Part shown: one piece after another, positions 45,353 to 54,599 of the stretch | How positions within the stretch are numbered: position 1 is the first letter of the stretch | Layout: each line of letters starts with the position of its first letter | NCBI RefSeq assembly: GCF_007747655.1 | Contig: NZ_CP036274.1 | Location: forward strand, 434,001-498,000 | Length of the DNA: 64,000 nucleotides | Direction of reading: 5' to 3' | Origin: Anatilimnocola aggregata | GTDB lineage: Bacteria; Planctomycetota; Planctomycetia; Pirellulales; Pirellulaceae | Program-made: the position numbers and the translations under genes | The notes under the pieces: generated by a model | What the model was told of the DNA's origin: nothing | The model's input: the letters and a program-made list of their open reading frames with translations, nothing else | Database searches by the model: none

Positions 45353-46600
45353 AATAGCGGGGATTTGCAGCGGCTGTGGGCCAAGGGAGACGACGGTGAG
45401 ATTCTTGGGTGGATGGGCGGCGAGCCAGTTGTTGATGGAGTTGCAGGTCAGGCCGTCGATCAGCTTTTGAATCTCTTCTTTCGTCCGTACGTGCTGCAGG
45501 TAATACCAGTCGAGTGCGATGTTGCCAGCCCGCGCGGGGCTCGATTCTTGTTGAATGATCAGCGAGCGCTTGATGCGCCCTTTCAGCCGGTCGAGCTCTG
45601 CTTGCTCAATGCCGGAGTACATCCGCGCGAGCTCGCCCCAGGTGACATCGAACGTGTCCTGACCGTGTTCGGGAGTGGTACCGGCGAAAGCGATGACACT
45701 GCCCCGATCGCGGAGTGAATGGCACATCGCATACACGCTGTAGACATAGCCACGCTTCTCGCGCACTTCGGTGAAGAGCCGCGAACTCATGCCGTCGCTA
45801 AGTGCGCCAATCGCGCCGCGCAGTTGGAAGTAGTCGTCGTTGGCGTATGAGATGCCATCGATGGCAATGCCAACCAGCGTTTGATTCGATTCGACTTGAA
45901 TGTGCTCGTAGCCGCGTTCGCCGGGCGTTTCGATCAGCTGCTCGTTGAGTCCGGGTCGCCAATCGCCGAACAAGTTCTCGACCTGATCGCGCAATTGCGG
46001 CCAGTTGATTTTGCCCGCGATGCTCAGGATCCCCTTGTTCGGCAGCATTCGCTCGGTGACGAACTCGCGCACGTCTTTGTGCTGCAAAGATTCCAACGTT
46101 TCGACGCGGCCCTGCGAACTGCGGCCCAGTGGGTCGCCATAGTAACGGCGGCGTAGTTCCTGCATCACGCGCTGCGAAAGGTCGTCTTCTACGGCCCGAA
46201 CTTCTTGCAAGCACGAGAGGCGTGCATCTTCGAGCTGATCTTCGGGCAGTAACGGGCGCAGAAGGAGGTCGGCGTACATCTCCAGGACTGCGGGCAGGCT
46301 TTCTTGCGGCATCGAGCCGCCGAAGCTGGTGTGCGTCACGCTGACCGACGAACTGCAATCGGCACCCAGGTTCTCCAGGTCCGAGACGAATTGCCGGCTG
46401 TCGCGCTCGCCAGCCCCGCGTTGCAGCATTTCGCTGGTGAGGGCGGCGAGTCCTGCTTGCTGCGGCTTTTCATGCGCGCATCCGCCGGGCAGCAGAAAGG
46501 CGAAGGCGGCCGATTCGAGCCAGTCCATTTCTTCCGCAACGAGTGTGAGTCCGTTCGAGAGCGGGTGGATATGTATTTTTTGAGAGGCAGTAGCTGGCAT
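45350..46600 (-). CDS. M16 peptidase-family protein lacking the zinc motif
   Basis: 416 residues, the size of one M16B subunit. The fold is clear: LSNGLTLVAEEMDWLESAAFAFLLPGG, CLQEVRAVEDDLSQRVMQEL and SSRLFTEVREKRGYVYSVYAMCHSL, the last containing the R/Y substrate-binding block. The inverse zinc motif HxxEH is missing: GLAHFLEHM of active members is GLAALTSEM here (50-58), so both histidines and the glutamate are lost. In two-subunit M16B systems one chain has HxxEH and its partner supplies R/Y; this is the partner type. No active partner is in the window. The TAG stop comes from a dispersed repeat. Confidence 0.88.
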   Translation of the reverse strand: MPATASQKIHIHPLSNGLTLVAEEMDWLESAAFAFLLPGGCAHEKPQQAGLAALTSEMLQRGAGERDSRQFVSDLENLGADCSSSVSVTHTSFGGSMPQESLPAVLEMYADLLLRPLLPEDQLEDARLSCLQEVRAVEDDLSQRVMQELRRRYYGDPLGRSSQGRVETLESLQHKDVREFVTERMLPNKGILSIAGKINWPQLRDQVENLFGDWRPGLNEQLIETPGERGYEHIQVESNQTLVGIAIDGISYANDDYFQLRGAIGALSDGMSSRLFTEVREKRGYVYSVYAMCHSLRDRGSVIAFAGTTPEHGQDTFDVTWGELARMYSGIEQAELDRLKGRIKRSLIIQQESSPARAGNIALDWYYLQHVRTKEEIQKLIDGLTCNSINNWLAAHPPKNLTVVSLGPQPLQIPAI

Positions 46601-46728
46601 TGCGAATCCTGGTTGCAGATTGAAGATGTTCCCTGGCAGATGGAAAGACTGCGAGGTTTTGACCGATTGGCCGTGGAATCTGCAATCTTCAAGCTCAAAT
46701 CTTCAATCCTGTGAGCCTATCCCTACGG

Positions 46729-47289
46729 CTACGCGTACGCAACCTCACTAGCCTTATAGACGGTCTTCACCTTGCGAAAACCAAGTCGCTGGTAAAGACG
46801 AACCGCACCCGTGTTTTGGGCGGTTACTTCGAGAAACACCTTCTTCTGGCCGGCCAGGCGAAAGCCATTGAGCGAGTACCAAACCAGGGCGGCACCCAGC
46901 CCACGGCCACGATGCTCGGGAATTACCCCCACGTTCTGAATCGCGCCGATTCCCTCCCCTTCGCACACGCCTTGAATGGTAGCGCAAACATCGGGACGAC
47001 GGGAACCCGCCGGCCAGTATTGAATGAGCCACGTGGCCGTCGGCAAGAAGCCGTTGCGGTCGGCGATTTCGGTCATCAACCGGCGACAGCCAGCCTTGGT
47101 CCCCAGGCAGGGGAACACGCTGGCATCCATCTCGTCGCTGAAGCAACGGAACTTGACCTCGGCGTGCAGGGGGATCAACTTCTCGGACCAAGCGAGCAGC
47201 GCATAGTCGGCGGGCAACTGCGGCGGAGTCACCGGAAGCAAGGAGAGGTCAATCTCCATGCGGTAACGCTTGAAATAGGTGACGCCCAT
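46729..47289 (-). CDS. GNAT family N-acetyltransferase
   Basis: 186 residues (a start 10 codons later, MEIDLSLLP, is also possible). The acetyl-CoA site is IGAIQNVGVIPEHRGRGLGAALV, with RGRGLG as motif A, and VFLEVTAQNTGAVRLYQRLGFRKVKTVYKA is motif B and the closing strands, close to RimI-type proteins. Residues ~1-90 are an extra N-terminal part. It transfers acetyl groups to an unknown amine. The gene lies 128 bp upstream of the M16-like gene on the same strand. Confidence 0.88.
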   Translation of the reverse strand: MGVTYFKRYRMEIDLSLLPVTPPQLPADYALLAWSEKLIPLHAEVKFRCFSDEMDASVFPCLGTKAGCRRLMTEIADRNGFLPTATWLIQYWPAGSRRPDVCATIQGVCEGEGIGAIQNVGVIPEHRGRGLGAALVWYSLNGFRLAGQKKVFLEVTAQNTGAVRLYQRLGFRKVKTVYKASEVAYA

Positions 47290-47491
47290 AGCGTGAACCG
47301 CAACAGAACCTGGCTGAAGACACCCTGGCAGATTTTGCCTCGGGGGGAAATTGAATCGTAGGTCGACGCGCCGGTGGCGTCAACATTTCAGCGCGCCGGG
47401 CTGCGAAGGTTATCGGTGCCGCAACCACGGCAGGCTTGTTATAGCCGCTACAAGCGGTGCGGCTTATCGATCAAGTACTCAGGCTGCAACG

Positions 47492-49135
47492 CTAGCTGTT
47501 CGGAACTTCCACCACTGGCGGTTCGATGGCAGAAGTGGCCGCAGCAGCTGGCTTGGTCTCTGTTTTTTCGGGCAAGCGGATTTCAGCCATCAGCGACTTC
47601 TGGTCTTGATAAAACACCCAGACGTCTCCCTTGCCGCTTCGTTCGGACAATAGCAACTGCTTGGCCAGTTCCGGCGAGCGACTTTTGTTGACGACCAGGT
47701 AGCGGCTCTTCGCTGCTTGCAGGTGGGTGAGCCACGAGGGATCGCCCGTGTAGATTTTCACGTACGAGTCCCAGGTTTCCTTGTTGGTCAAATGAACGTG
47801 CGAGTAGACCAGCGGGCGGAGCTGGCCGTTCGTTTCCCAAATCAGATAGTCGGACCAATCCATCGGGGCAGTGATGTTGCCGTCGAGGTTCCGGCGCAGC
47901 ACTTCGTCGGCAATGTAGATCGGCGTGTCGGTGACCAGGCACTCGGCTGGTCCGCGCACACGGCCGGTCAACATGCTGTAAGTCGAAGGTGAAATGATCA
48001 GGACGGTAAAGGCGAAGCCCACCGCAATGAGCGTAGCCATGGAAGTTGGTTCATCGGCCGGTTCGGCAGGCAAGTCGCTCTTCTGGCGATGAGCGGCCCA
48101 ATAAGCGGCGAAGTGCGGCACAATGACCCACGGGCACACGAGTGCCCACCACGCCAGCATGCGAATTGCGTTGAGAGTGAGCAAGGCAAAAAAGACGAGC
48201 AGCAAGTACTCGTACGCTTGCCATTTGCGCGGGCTGTGCTTGATGAGCAGGCCGGCCGCAATCGACGACACGATCATCAGCACCCCGGTCAAACTCTTCG
48301 GCGAGAGGGCCCGCCACTCTGAAATGTATTGCAAGGCTGCATGTTCGCCGAAGAAAATCGTGCGCGTCAGCAGCGCCGGACCATGCGGATTCACACAGCT
48401 GGCCGCGACCGACACGATCACCGCCAACCAGGCGCGCGACAGGCGACCGTCTTTCACCGCTTTGCCAAAGTTCCAGTCTGCTTCGCGCAGCACTTCGTAG
48501 GTCATGCCCAAAGCGAACAGACCGAGAATGGCCAAACCCATGAGCACGCTGCCGTGCAAGTTGGCCCAGAGAATCATTACCACCGGCAACCAAAACAATG
48601 GCTGGCGTTTGGTGATCAGGTCGCTACAGGCGAGCAAAGTTAGTGCTGCGCCGAGCATGCCGAACAGCTGCGGACGAATCGTGCCCAGGACGGGCAAACC
48701 GAGCACAAACACGAGCGTTCCCGCCGTCCAGACCAGCGATGGACTCGTACCGCGACGATAAACGGCCAGCATCAAGACAACGCTCAGCAGTGTTACCAGC
48801 AGCGCGTGCCCGAAGGCGAGACCTTCGTTGCCGAAGTTGTGTTGCACCTCGTAACCGATGAGTTGCGACAGCCACGCGGAGTGGAGCATCGGCTGATTCA
48901 CGGGAGTCGCAGCGAACGGATCGCTGGTCGGCAGCGAACCATGCTCGGCGATCCAGCGGCCGAAGTTCAGGTGCCCCCACAGGTCAGTGTGATTCAGCCG
49001 ATGAAAGCTGGTGAGGCCGAACACGATGCCGGCGGTCACAATCGCCAACAAGAGCGCTCGGCTGGTGTTGGGAAACCAGGGAGACGTCAAGCGATCGCGG
49101 GTAATGCAGGCTGGCACTTCGGATGGACTGGTCAT
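47492..49135 (-). CDS. Large polytopic membrane protein, glycosyltransferase-like
   Basis: 547 residues with about 11 hydrophobic helices between residues ~25 and 410 and a hydrophilic C-terminal domain. The first periplasmic loop, NHTDLWGHLNFGRWIAEHGSLPTSDPF, resembles the acidic loop of lipid-linked sugar transferases of the GT39/OST kind, where an acidic residue is catalytic. The C-terminal part (YVKIYTGDPSWLTHLQAAKSRYLVVNKS) is soluble. A membrane glycosyltransferase is the best guess but the similarity is short. No glycan operon surrounds it. Confidence 0.65.
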   Translation of the reverse strand: MTSPSEVPACITRDRLTSPWFPNTSRALLLAIVTAGIVFGLTSFHRLNHTDLWGHLNFGRWIAEHGSLPTSDPFAATPVNQPMLHSAWLSQLIGYEVQHNFGNEGLAFGHALLVTLLSVVLMLAVYRRGTSPSLVWTAGTLVFVLGLPVLGTIRPQLFGMLGAALTLLACSDLITKRQPLFWLPVVMILWANLHGSVLMGLAILGLFALGMTYEVLREADWNFGKAVKDGRLSRAWLAVIVSVAASCVNPHGPALLTRTIFFGEHAALQYISEWRALSPKSLTGVLMIVSSIAAGLLIKHSPRKWQAYEYLLLVFFALLTLNAIRMLAWWALVCPWVIVPHFAAYWAAHRQKSDLPAEPADEPTSMATLIAVGFAFTVLIISPSTYSMLTGRVRGPAECLVTDTPIYIADEVLRRNLDGNITAPMDWSDYLIWETNGQLRPLVYSHVHLTNKETWDSYVKIYTGDPSWLTHLQAAKSRYLVVNKSRSPELAKQLLLSERSGKGDVWVFYQDQKSLMAEIRLPEKTETKPAAAATSAIEPPVVEVPNS

Positions 49136-49189
49136 ATTCGGGCCTTGGTAGCTGCGTGATTTATGTTTGGTGATTCTCTCGTCGCTTCA

Positions 49190-49211
49190 CCCTCGCTAAC
49201 GCGTCGGGCTA
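49190..49211 (-). repeat. Single copy of the dispersed palindromic repeat
   Basis: Minus-strand copy with one change (GCGTTAGCG for GCGTCAGCG). It lies 14 bases after the stop codon of the gene at 49226-50473, in sense orientation. No inverted partner. Confidence 0.88.
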
Positions 49212-49225
49212 CTTGAAACTCGGCG

Positions 49226-50473
49226 CTAGCCGCCGTTGGCTTTGCTTGGTGTCTGGCCAGCTTGCCAGGCGACATACGGCTCTACGCCTCGCCACAGGCA
49301 GAGAGCGCGAGCGGCATGAGTGTAAGGACCGTAGGCGGAAAGAAGCTCCTTCTCGTCCATTTCGGTCAGCGTGCGGACCAGCCATTGGCTGCCGCGAACG
49401 ATAGTTTCGCGCGGGGGCTGAACATCGTCGGGGGCATAAGCGAGCCATTCGAGTTGATGGCCGGTCACCAGCAGCTTGTCGTGCAGCGAAGCTGACTTAT
49501 CTTCTAGTGCAGCGGCACCTGCTGGCCAGCTACGCGACCACGAACCATCGGGAGCCTGAGCCGCGACCAGCAAATCGCTGACGCGCTTCATATATTGCAG
49601 CATGGCGCGCTTGGTTCGCGGCTGCAGCGCGTGGACTTCTTCATCGATGCGATAGAGCACAGCTAGCGCTTCCAAACGATGCAAACCGTTGCAAGGGCCC
49701 GCATCGAGTGGAGCGGCGACAAGTTCCTTCACGAGTTCGTTCACATCGATTCGACCGCCGTACTTGTTCTTCCACTGCCGCAAGGGAAACACATAGCGGG
49801 CGAAGACAATGGCCGTCCATTCGTATTCCAAACGCTCCAAGTGAAATCGCATCAACGAGTCGTTCAGTAGTTCGCCAATCGTCGCTTCGTCGTTGCGCAT
49901 GACGATGGGTGTCGTTAGCGGCAGGCCCGATTCGGCAAAGGTCGCCAACAAGTCGTCAGTGTGATAACTGGACGAGTCTCGATGCTTCAGCTGTTCGTCG
50001 AAAGAGCGGACTTCGAGACCATCGCGGCCGCGATAGAACAACGGAGCCGCTTTTTCGCCGGCAAATTTGCGGAAGACCTGATCGTCGAGAAAGTACTGCT
50101 GCAGGTCGTGCCCGCTGACAACTTTCTCATCGTGAAAATCAGCTTTCGGCCCCCACAATCGCAGAGCATGGACGAAGTTGTTTGTCATCGCTTCCTTGGC
50201 CATCGGCGGCTTCACCCGATTGAGGACCGCGACGAGTTGCTCGTCAGTAGCGACCCGCGGTTCGGCAAAGCGCGGCGTGATCATCCAGGGATCGTTCTTG
50301 GCCGGCTCGACGCGCGCGACCTGCGGTTTGATGATGACTAAGCGATAGGCACCGAGCATCAAAGCCAACAGAAACAGAGGCAGAATCACGCGCGAAATAC
50401 GGTGCGCGATGGTTAGTGGCGCGTGAGAGGGCGTTTCGTGCTCTGGAGAAGCTGAATCAGGAGACGCTGTCAT
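49226..50473 (-). CDS. Membrane-anchored protein with prenyltransferase-like repeat, unknown
   Basis: 415 residues from ATG 50473 (MTASPDSASPEHETPS). One hydrophobic helix (about 26-46, ISRVILPLFLLALMLGAYRLVII) anchors an exposed domain. The domain is helical; LLVAAQAPDGSWSRSWPAG resembles the QxxDGSW repeat of terpenoid cyclase/prenyltransferase alpha-alpha barrels, but only one clear copy is seen and no DxDD-type catalytic motif. It may be a structural toroid protein. No family can be named. Confidence 0.65.
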   Translation of the reverse strand: MTASPDSASPEHETPSHAPLTIAHRISRVILPLFLLALMLGAYRLVIIKPQVARVEPAKNDPWMITPRFAEPRVATDEQLVAVLNRVKPPMAKEAMTNNFVHALRLWGPKADFHDEKVVSGHDLQQYFLDDQVFRKFAGEKAAPLFYRGRDGLEVRSFDEQLKHRDSSSYHTDDLLATFAESGLPLTTPIVMRNDEATIGELLNDSLMRFHLERLEYEWTAIVFARYVFPLRQWKNKYGGRIDVNELVKELVAAPLDAGPCNGLHRLEALAVLYRIDEEVHALQPRTKRAMLQYMKRVSDLLVAAQAPDGSWSRSWPAGAAALEDKSASLHDKLLVTGHQLEWLAYAPDDVQPPRETIVRGSQWLVRTLTEMDEKELLSAYGPYTHAARALCLWRGVEPYVAWQAGQTPSKANGG

Positions 50474-50706
50474 GGCAACCACCGACCTTGCGGACAAAGT
50501 GAATGAAGGAGCGCAGCGGTAGCCCACGCGCGCGAGGGTTCGCTGCTCTTGTTCAACCCTAGTTCATGGGGGAAGAAAGGCGATAGGCGGGGGCGCAAGA
50601 CCGGCACAAGATGCTCAGGCACCGTCCGCAAAACTAGTGCGATCGGAATAGGTGGCACGTGAGTGCCGCCGGTTTCTCTGAGTTCACACGACGTTCCGCA
50701 AATTCC

Positions 50707-51462
50707 TTAATGCCCAGCCGCCTTCGGCTCGGTTGTCTTTTCAGCCTCTTCAGCAGCAGCCCGTTCGGCTGCGGTGCCATTCAGATCCTGGGCAAATTCG
50801 CTGAGCATGAGAATTTCGACGCGGTCATTGGGGTCGTACTTCTGCTCTTCTTTCACTGCCGTGGTATAGGGCTCGAACACGCCCCCTTGGCTCAAACGCA
50901 TGCGATCGGGCGCGACGTCCCCTTCTTCCAGGTATTTCATCGTGGCCATCGCGCGGGCATACGAGAGTTGCCAAGCATCGTCGAATTCGCTGGCCGCAGG
51001 TAAGGGACGCCGCGAGGCGTGCCCGCGCACTTCCACCTTCTGCGGTTTGCCGGCAAGGCGCGGCAGCAGCAAGTTCAGGCGCTCTTGCGCTTCGTCGTTC
51101 AGTTCGGTCGAGCCGTGCTTAAAGAAGATGATTGTGCCAATGCCGGTTCGTTGGCCTTCGCGAATCGTCAGCATGCGAGGCTTGCGCGCTTCGGGATCGG
51201 TTGGACTCTTCGTCAGCGACATGCGATGGGCAAACCCGGTTTGCCGTTTGCCTTGCTTGCCGGAACGGGGTCCACCAGCACCGCTCGCATCGTCGTCGGG
51301 CTCTTCGGGAAAAGCTTCGAACGGATGATTGAAATGGTGCGCAACGGCCTCTTTCAGGTCTTCCTTCTGGCCGACGAGCCACATCACCATGAAGAACGCC
51401 ATCATCGCGGTCACAAAGTCCGCGTAGGCCACTTTCCATGCACCACCGCCACCACCAGCCAT
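50707..51462 (-). CDS. motB: MotB flagellar stator protein
   Basis: 251 residues. The plug/transmembrane start is AWKVAYADFVTAMMAFFMVMWLVG, with the proton-binding Asp15. The C-terminal OmpA-like peptidoglycan-binding domain spans about 110-235 (IIFFKHGSTELNDEAQERLNLLLPRL, VEVRGHASRRPLP, LSYARAMATMKYLEEGDVAPDRMRLSQGG). MotB anchors the stator to the wall and couples ion flow with MotA. It starts 48 bp after motA on the same strand. Confidence 0.94.
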   Translation of the reverse strand: MAGGGGGAWKVAYADFVTAMMAFFMVMWLVGQKEDLKEAVAHHFNHPFEAFPEEPDDDASGAGGPRSGKQGKRQTGFAHRMSLTKSPTDPEARKPRMLTIREGQRTGIGTIIFFKHGSTELNDEAQERLNLLLPRLAGKPQKVEVRGHASRRPLPAASEFDDAWQLSYARAMATMKYLEEGDVAPDRMRLSQGGVFEPYTTAVKEEQKYDPNDRVEILMLSEFAQDLNGTAAERAAAEEAEKTTEPKAAGH

Positions 51463-51510
51463 TGTTCGTCTCCTGCGTCAACTCGTTGCCGTTGGAATCA
51501 GCTGTGGGTA

Positions 51511-52374
51511 TTAGCCGTTGGTTTCGACTGCCTTGAGAAGCGCTTCCATTTGTTCGGGCGTGGGACGAACTTCGGCACCCAAGCCGCGACGGGCCATTTC
51601 GATGCAAACCTTCGGCGGCAGATCACTGACAAACCCTTGAATCAGTGCCGCGATGGTTTTGAAGTAAGCCATCTCTTCGTGACCCATGAATTCGAGCTTG
51701 GTTACGAGTGGTGCGAAGAAGCCGTACGAGAGCAAAATCCCGAGGAACGTACCGACGAGCGCCGCACCCACCTTGTGACCGATTTCTTCGACCGGGCCGT
51801 TGATGTGACCCATCGTGATCACGATCCCGAGCACCGCCGCCACGATTCCGAACCCCGGTAAGCCGTCCGCCGTTTTCGACAGCACGCTGATCGGATGGTG
51901 GTGTTCGTCAGCCATTGTCTTCAGCTGCATTTCCATCATCTGCCCCAAGCGCTCGGGCGTAGCACTGCCGTCCATCACGGGCGCAAAGGCCCCGACGATG
52001 AACTCGCTGACGTGATGGTTGTGCGAGATGGTGTGATACTTGCCGAAAATGCTGCTGGCGTGCAGATCGGCCAGGTGCGATTCGAGCGTGAGCAAACCGT
52101 TACGGCGTACGAGGCGAAAGACCTCGTACATCGATTGAAATAGTTCCTCGTAGGCCTTCTTGCCGAAGGGCGATCCCTTGAGCGTAGCAATCAAGCCTTT
52201 CATCAGGTCGATGAGGACCTTCTTCGGCGACATCACAATAAGGGCACCGAGGGCTGCCCCACCGATGGTCACGATTTCGGAAGGGTGCCACAGTGCGCCG
52301 ACGTGACCGCCGGCCATGGAGAAACCTCCCAGCACGCAGCCGATCACGACGATAAATCCGACGATGACGATCAT
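51511..52374 (-). CDS. motA: MotA flagellar stator protein
   Basis: 287 residues with four membrane helices: two near the N-terminus (IVIVGFIVVIGCVLGGFSMAGG and the IVTIGGAALGALIVMS region) and two around 175-230 (LPGFGIVAAVLGIVITMGHI, VGAALVGTFLGILLSYGFFAPL). The cytoplasmic loop carries RRNGLLTLESHL and the conserved charged region for rotor contact. It forms the ring around MotB in the flagellar stator. First gene of motA-motB; no other flagellar genes are in the window. Confidence 0.94.
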   Translation of the reverse strand: MIVIVGFIVVIGCVLGGFSMAGGHVGALWHPSEIVTIGGAALGALIVMSPKKVLIDLMKGLIATLKGSPFGKKAYEELFQSMYEVFRLVRRNGLLTLESHLADLHASSIFGKYHTISHNHHVSEFIVGAFAPVMDGSATPERLGQMMEMQLKTMADEHHHPISVLSKTADGLPGFGIVAAVLGIVITMGHINGPVEEIGHKVGAALVGTFLGILLSYGFFAPLVTKLEFMGHEEMAYFKTIAALIQGFVSDLPPKVCIEMARRGLGAEVRPTPEQMEALLKAVETNG

Positions 52375-52745
52375 GTCAACAGTTCCACATCGTGGCCTTG
52401 GGGCGCACTCACTCGCGGCGCGCCTCTCGGGCGGTGATGCCGAACTCTAGGTCAAGGTTGAGAAAACGCAACAAAGGGAGACGAGCGGATGGGAACTGGG
52501 GGCTAGGAACTGGGAACTGGGAACTGGGAACTGGGGACTCGGGAGGGAGTGGCCAGGTATAGTTGCGTGCTAACTACTTCGCGTTTTGGCAGTGGTCAAC
52601 TGCTCTCCTTCAAGGATTGTAGGGACGCGCGAACTTAGGTTGAAATTGCCGCGAACTCCAACCGATTGGAAACTGTAACGATCAAGGAAGCTGGACGGCC
52701 TGCGGCAGGATTGCTGTGGGGGCGCGATCGTGACTTGTGGTTTGC
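52375..52745. other. Divergent region between motA and a PP2C gene
   Basis: 371 bp separating motA (-) and the PP2C-type phosphatase (+). No gene is seen. It contains the G-rich tandem repeat at 52491-52540; promoters of both genes are expected here. Confidence 0.5.
52491..52540 (+). repeat. Tandem GGGAACT repeat, G-quadruplex-capable
   Basis: About seven imperfect copies of the heptamer GGGAACT, the central ones exact. Four or more GGG runs are spaced by AACT, fitting the canonical intramolecular G-quadruplex pattern on the plus strand. It sits ~120 bp before motA, on the strand complementary to its message, and ~200 bp before the PP2C gene. Confidence 0.85.
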
Positions 52746-54386
52746 ATGGAGGGTCCTTTCGCTGGCCACTTTCCCCCTCGCATTTCCGTGGCTCAACAAC
52801 CGCACCCTGCCCTCCGTCTCCATTTCGAAGAACCACCAACTGCGGCTCCGTTGCCCGTCGGTGAACTCTCGCTGCAATTCATTAGCGAAGCCTTTGCCCG
52901 CGCCACAGGCTGGCAATTGCAATATCAGCTTGGCAGTTCTGCCGACAACAGTCAGCGCTGGAGCGCGCCGGTCGACGGCGCTACTCCCGACGCCGACGGT
53001 CGCTTGTCGCTGGTGCCGAGCTCGCCTTCGTCGACGCAAATCGATCTCGAAGCTGCTCGCCCGTTGGCCCTGGCAATTGCCAATCTGTTGAGCGAATCGA
53101 ATCGACTCAAGTATGGCCTTTGGCAGCGCGAGGCAGAGTTGGCTGCTGGTGTGCCAGTGGCGGTTCGCCCCAACGAGCAACAGCATCTGGCCGAACGGTT
53201 GCAATGCGTGCTGCAGGGTGGTGCCGAAGCCATTCACTGCGAAGCGGCAGCCCTCTATCTGCTCGACGAAACAACTTCGTCGCTCAAACTGCGCGCGATG
53301 TGGGGTTTGCCACAAACGAAATTGCTCGAGCCTGCACGTCCGCTGCGCGGTGCCGTGGCCGATCTGGAAGCGCTTGTCGGCCATGCTGTGGTGCTCGAAG
53401 ATACTTCGCTGTTGCCGCATTGGCGCTGTCCCGAAGGTGAGTTTGGCGCTGCGGTGTGCGTGCCCGTTTCGACGTCATCGACCCCCCTAGGCACACTTTG
53501 GATCTTCAGCCGCACGCAGCGTGAGTTTACTTCGTCGCAAACGAATCTTGCCGAAATTATCGCCGGCCGGCTCGCTGCCGATCTCGAACGCGAAATGCTG
53601 CTCACCGTCGGTGCTTCGGCAAAACAGGGCGATAAGCAAATCGAAACTGCTGCTCGCTGGCAACAAGATCGCTTGCCCAGCGTGGTGCCGCTGCTGACCG
53701 AATTCGAAGTCTCGGGCTGGACACAACAAGCCAGGAGCGTCGGCGGAGATTTTCACGATTGGACCGTCCTGCCCGATGGCCGTCTGGCCCTCGCTGTCGG
53801 GGATGCCCAAGGTGCTCCGTTGCAAGCCGGGCTAAATGCTGCCGCCGTGCAAGCGGCGATGCGAGCGCACACGGGCTATCGGCACAGTGCCAAGGAACTA
53901 GTCACGCGGTTGAACGATACGCTCTGGCAAGGTTCGGCCGGCGATCAGTTCGCTTCGTTCGGCTATGTCATCATCAATCCCGAGACAGGCGAAGCCGACC
54001 TCGCGCTCGCGGGCAAGGTGGCTGCGCTGCTCATTCGCGAAGACTCCCGAGAAATCTTCGCCGCCGATGGTGCTCCGCTCGGCACCGGTGTCGAACCGCC
54101 ACTAAAAACGGCCAAGCTGATTCTCGATCCGGGCGAGTGCCTGGTACTGCTGAGCGAAGGTGTCCGAGCTGCCACCGATCAAGCTGGCCTGCGAATTGGC
54201 GAGGCCGTGATGGCCGCCACGTTACGTCGGCATTGCAGCGAACCGGCCGAATCGCTGGCCGGTTGGCTCCGCCGCTTGCTCGAACGAGCCGGTTCGAGCG
54301 AAGCCGAAGACGACCGCACCGTCCTCGTCTGCAAACGTCGCGGCAACTTCGGCAATTCGAAGAAGTCGAAGCGCAAGCGGAGCTAA
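52746..54386 (+). CDS. GAF domain and SpoIIE-type PP2C phosphatase
   Basis: 546 residues from ATG 52746 (a GTG 9 bases upstream is an alternative; neither has a clear ribosome-binding site). Residues ~120-285 form a GAF domain (HCEAAALYLLDETTSSLKLRAMWG, GAAVCVPVSTSSTPLGTLWIF). Residues ~320-535 are a PPM/SpoIIE phosphatase: RSVGGDFHDW, LALAVGDAQG, GYVIINPETGEADLALAG, LLSEGVRAATD and EDDRTVLVCK supply the metal-binding aspartates. Such proteins dephosphorylate serine/threonine on anti-sigma-antagonist proteins after sensing a signal through GAF. It is divergent from motA, but a link to motility is only suggested by position. Confidence 0.88.
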   Translation: MEGPFAGHFPPRISVAQQPHPALRLHFEEPPTAAPLPVGELSLQFISEAFARATGWQLQYQLGSSADNSQRWSAPVDGATPDADGRLSLVPSSPSSTQIDLEAARPLALAIANLLSESNRLKYGLWQREAELAAGVPVAVRPNEQQHLAERLQCVLQGGAEAIHCEAAALYLLDETTSSLKLRAMWGLPQTKLLEPARPLRGAVADLEALVGHAVVLEDTSLLPHWRCPEGEFGAAVCVPVSTSSTPLGTLWIFSRTQREFTSSQTNLAEIIAGRLAADLEREMLLTVGASAKQGDKQIETAARWQQDRLPSVVPLLTEFEVSGWTQQARSVGGDFHDWTVLPDGRLALAVGDAQGAPLQAGLNAAAVQAAMRAHTGYRHSAKELVTRLNDTLWQGSAGDQFASFGYVIINPETGEADLALAGKVAALLIREDSREIFAADGAPLGTGVEPPLKTAKLILDPGECLVLLSEGVRAATDQAGLRIGEAVMAATLRRHCSEPAESLAGWLRRLLERAGSSEAEDDRTVLVCKRRGNFGNSKKSKRKRS

Positions 54387-54433
54387 GGCGAACCTCTAAC
54401 GCGGCCCATTAGAAATGACTCATCAAGAAATGC

Positions 54434-54478
54434 AGAAGCCGCTGCACGTCTAGGGGGGAGAGACATGCAGCGGCTTCT
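54434..54478. terminator. Strong hairpin between convergent genes
   Basis: AGAAGCCGCTGCA (54434-54446) pairs perfectly with TGCAGCGGCTTCT (54466-54478); GTCT/AGAC inside adds four more pairs around an A/G-rich loop. It lies between the convergent PP2C and secretin genes, 48 bases after the PP2C stop, and probably terminates transcription from both sides, although only short T-runs follow. Confidence 0.6.
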
Positions 54479-54599
54479 TACTCGGGCTGTTAACCCTGTC
54501 GCGGCGAACTCTCAAACAGATAAGCTGAGCTTTCGCGGCAGGACTGCAGTGAGAGAATTCTCACCGCAGGTTGATTAGACGATTCAGTCACCAGGTCGA

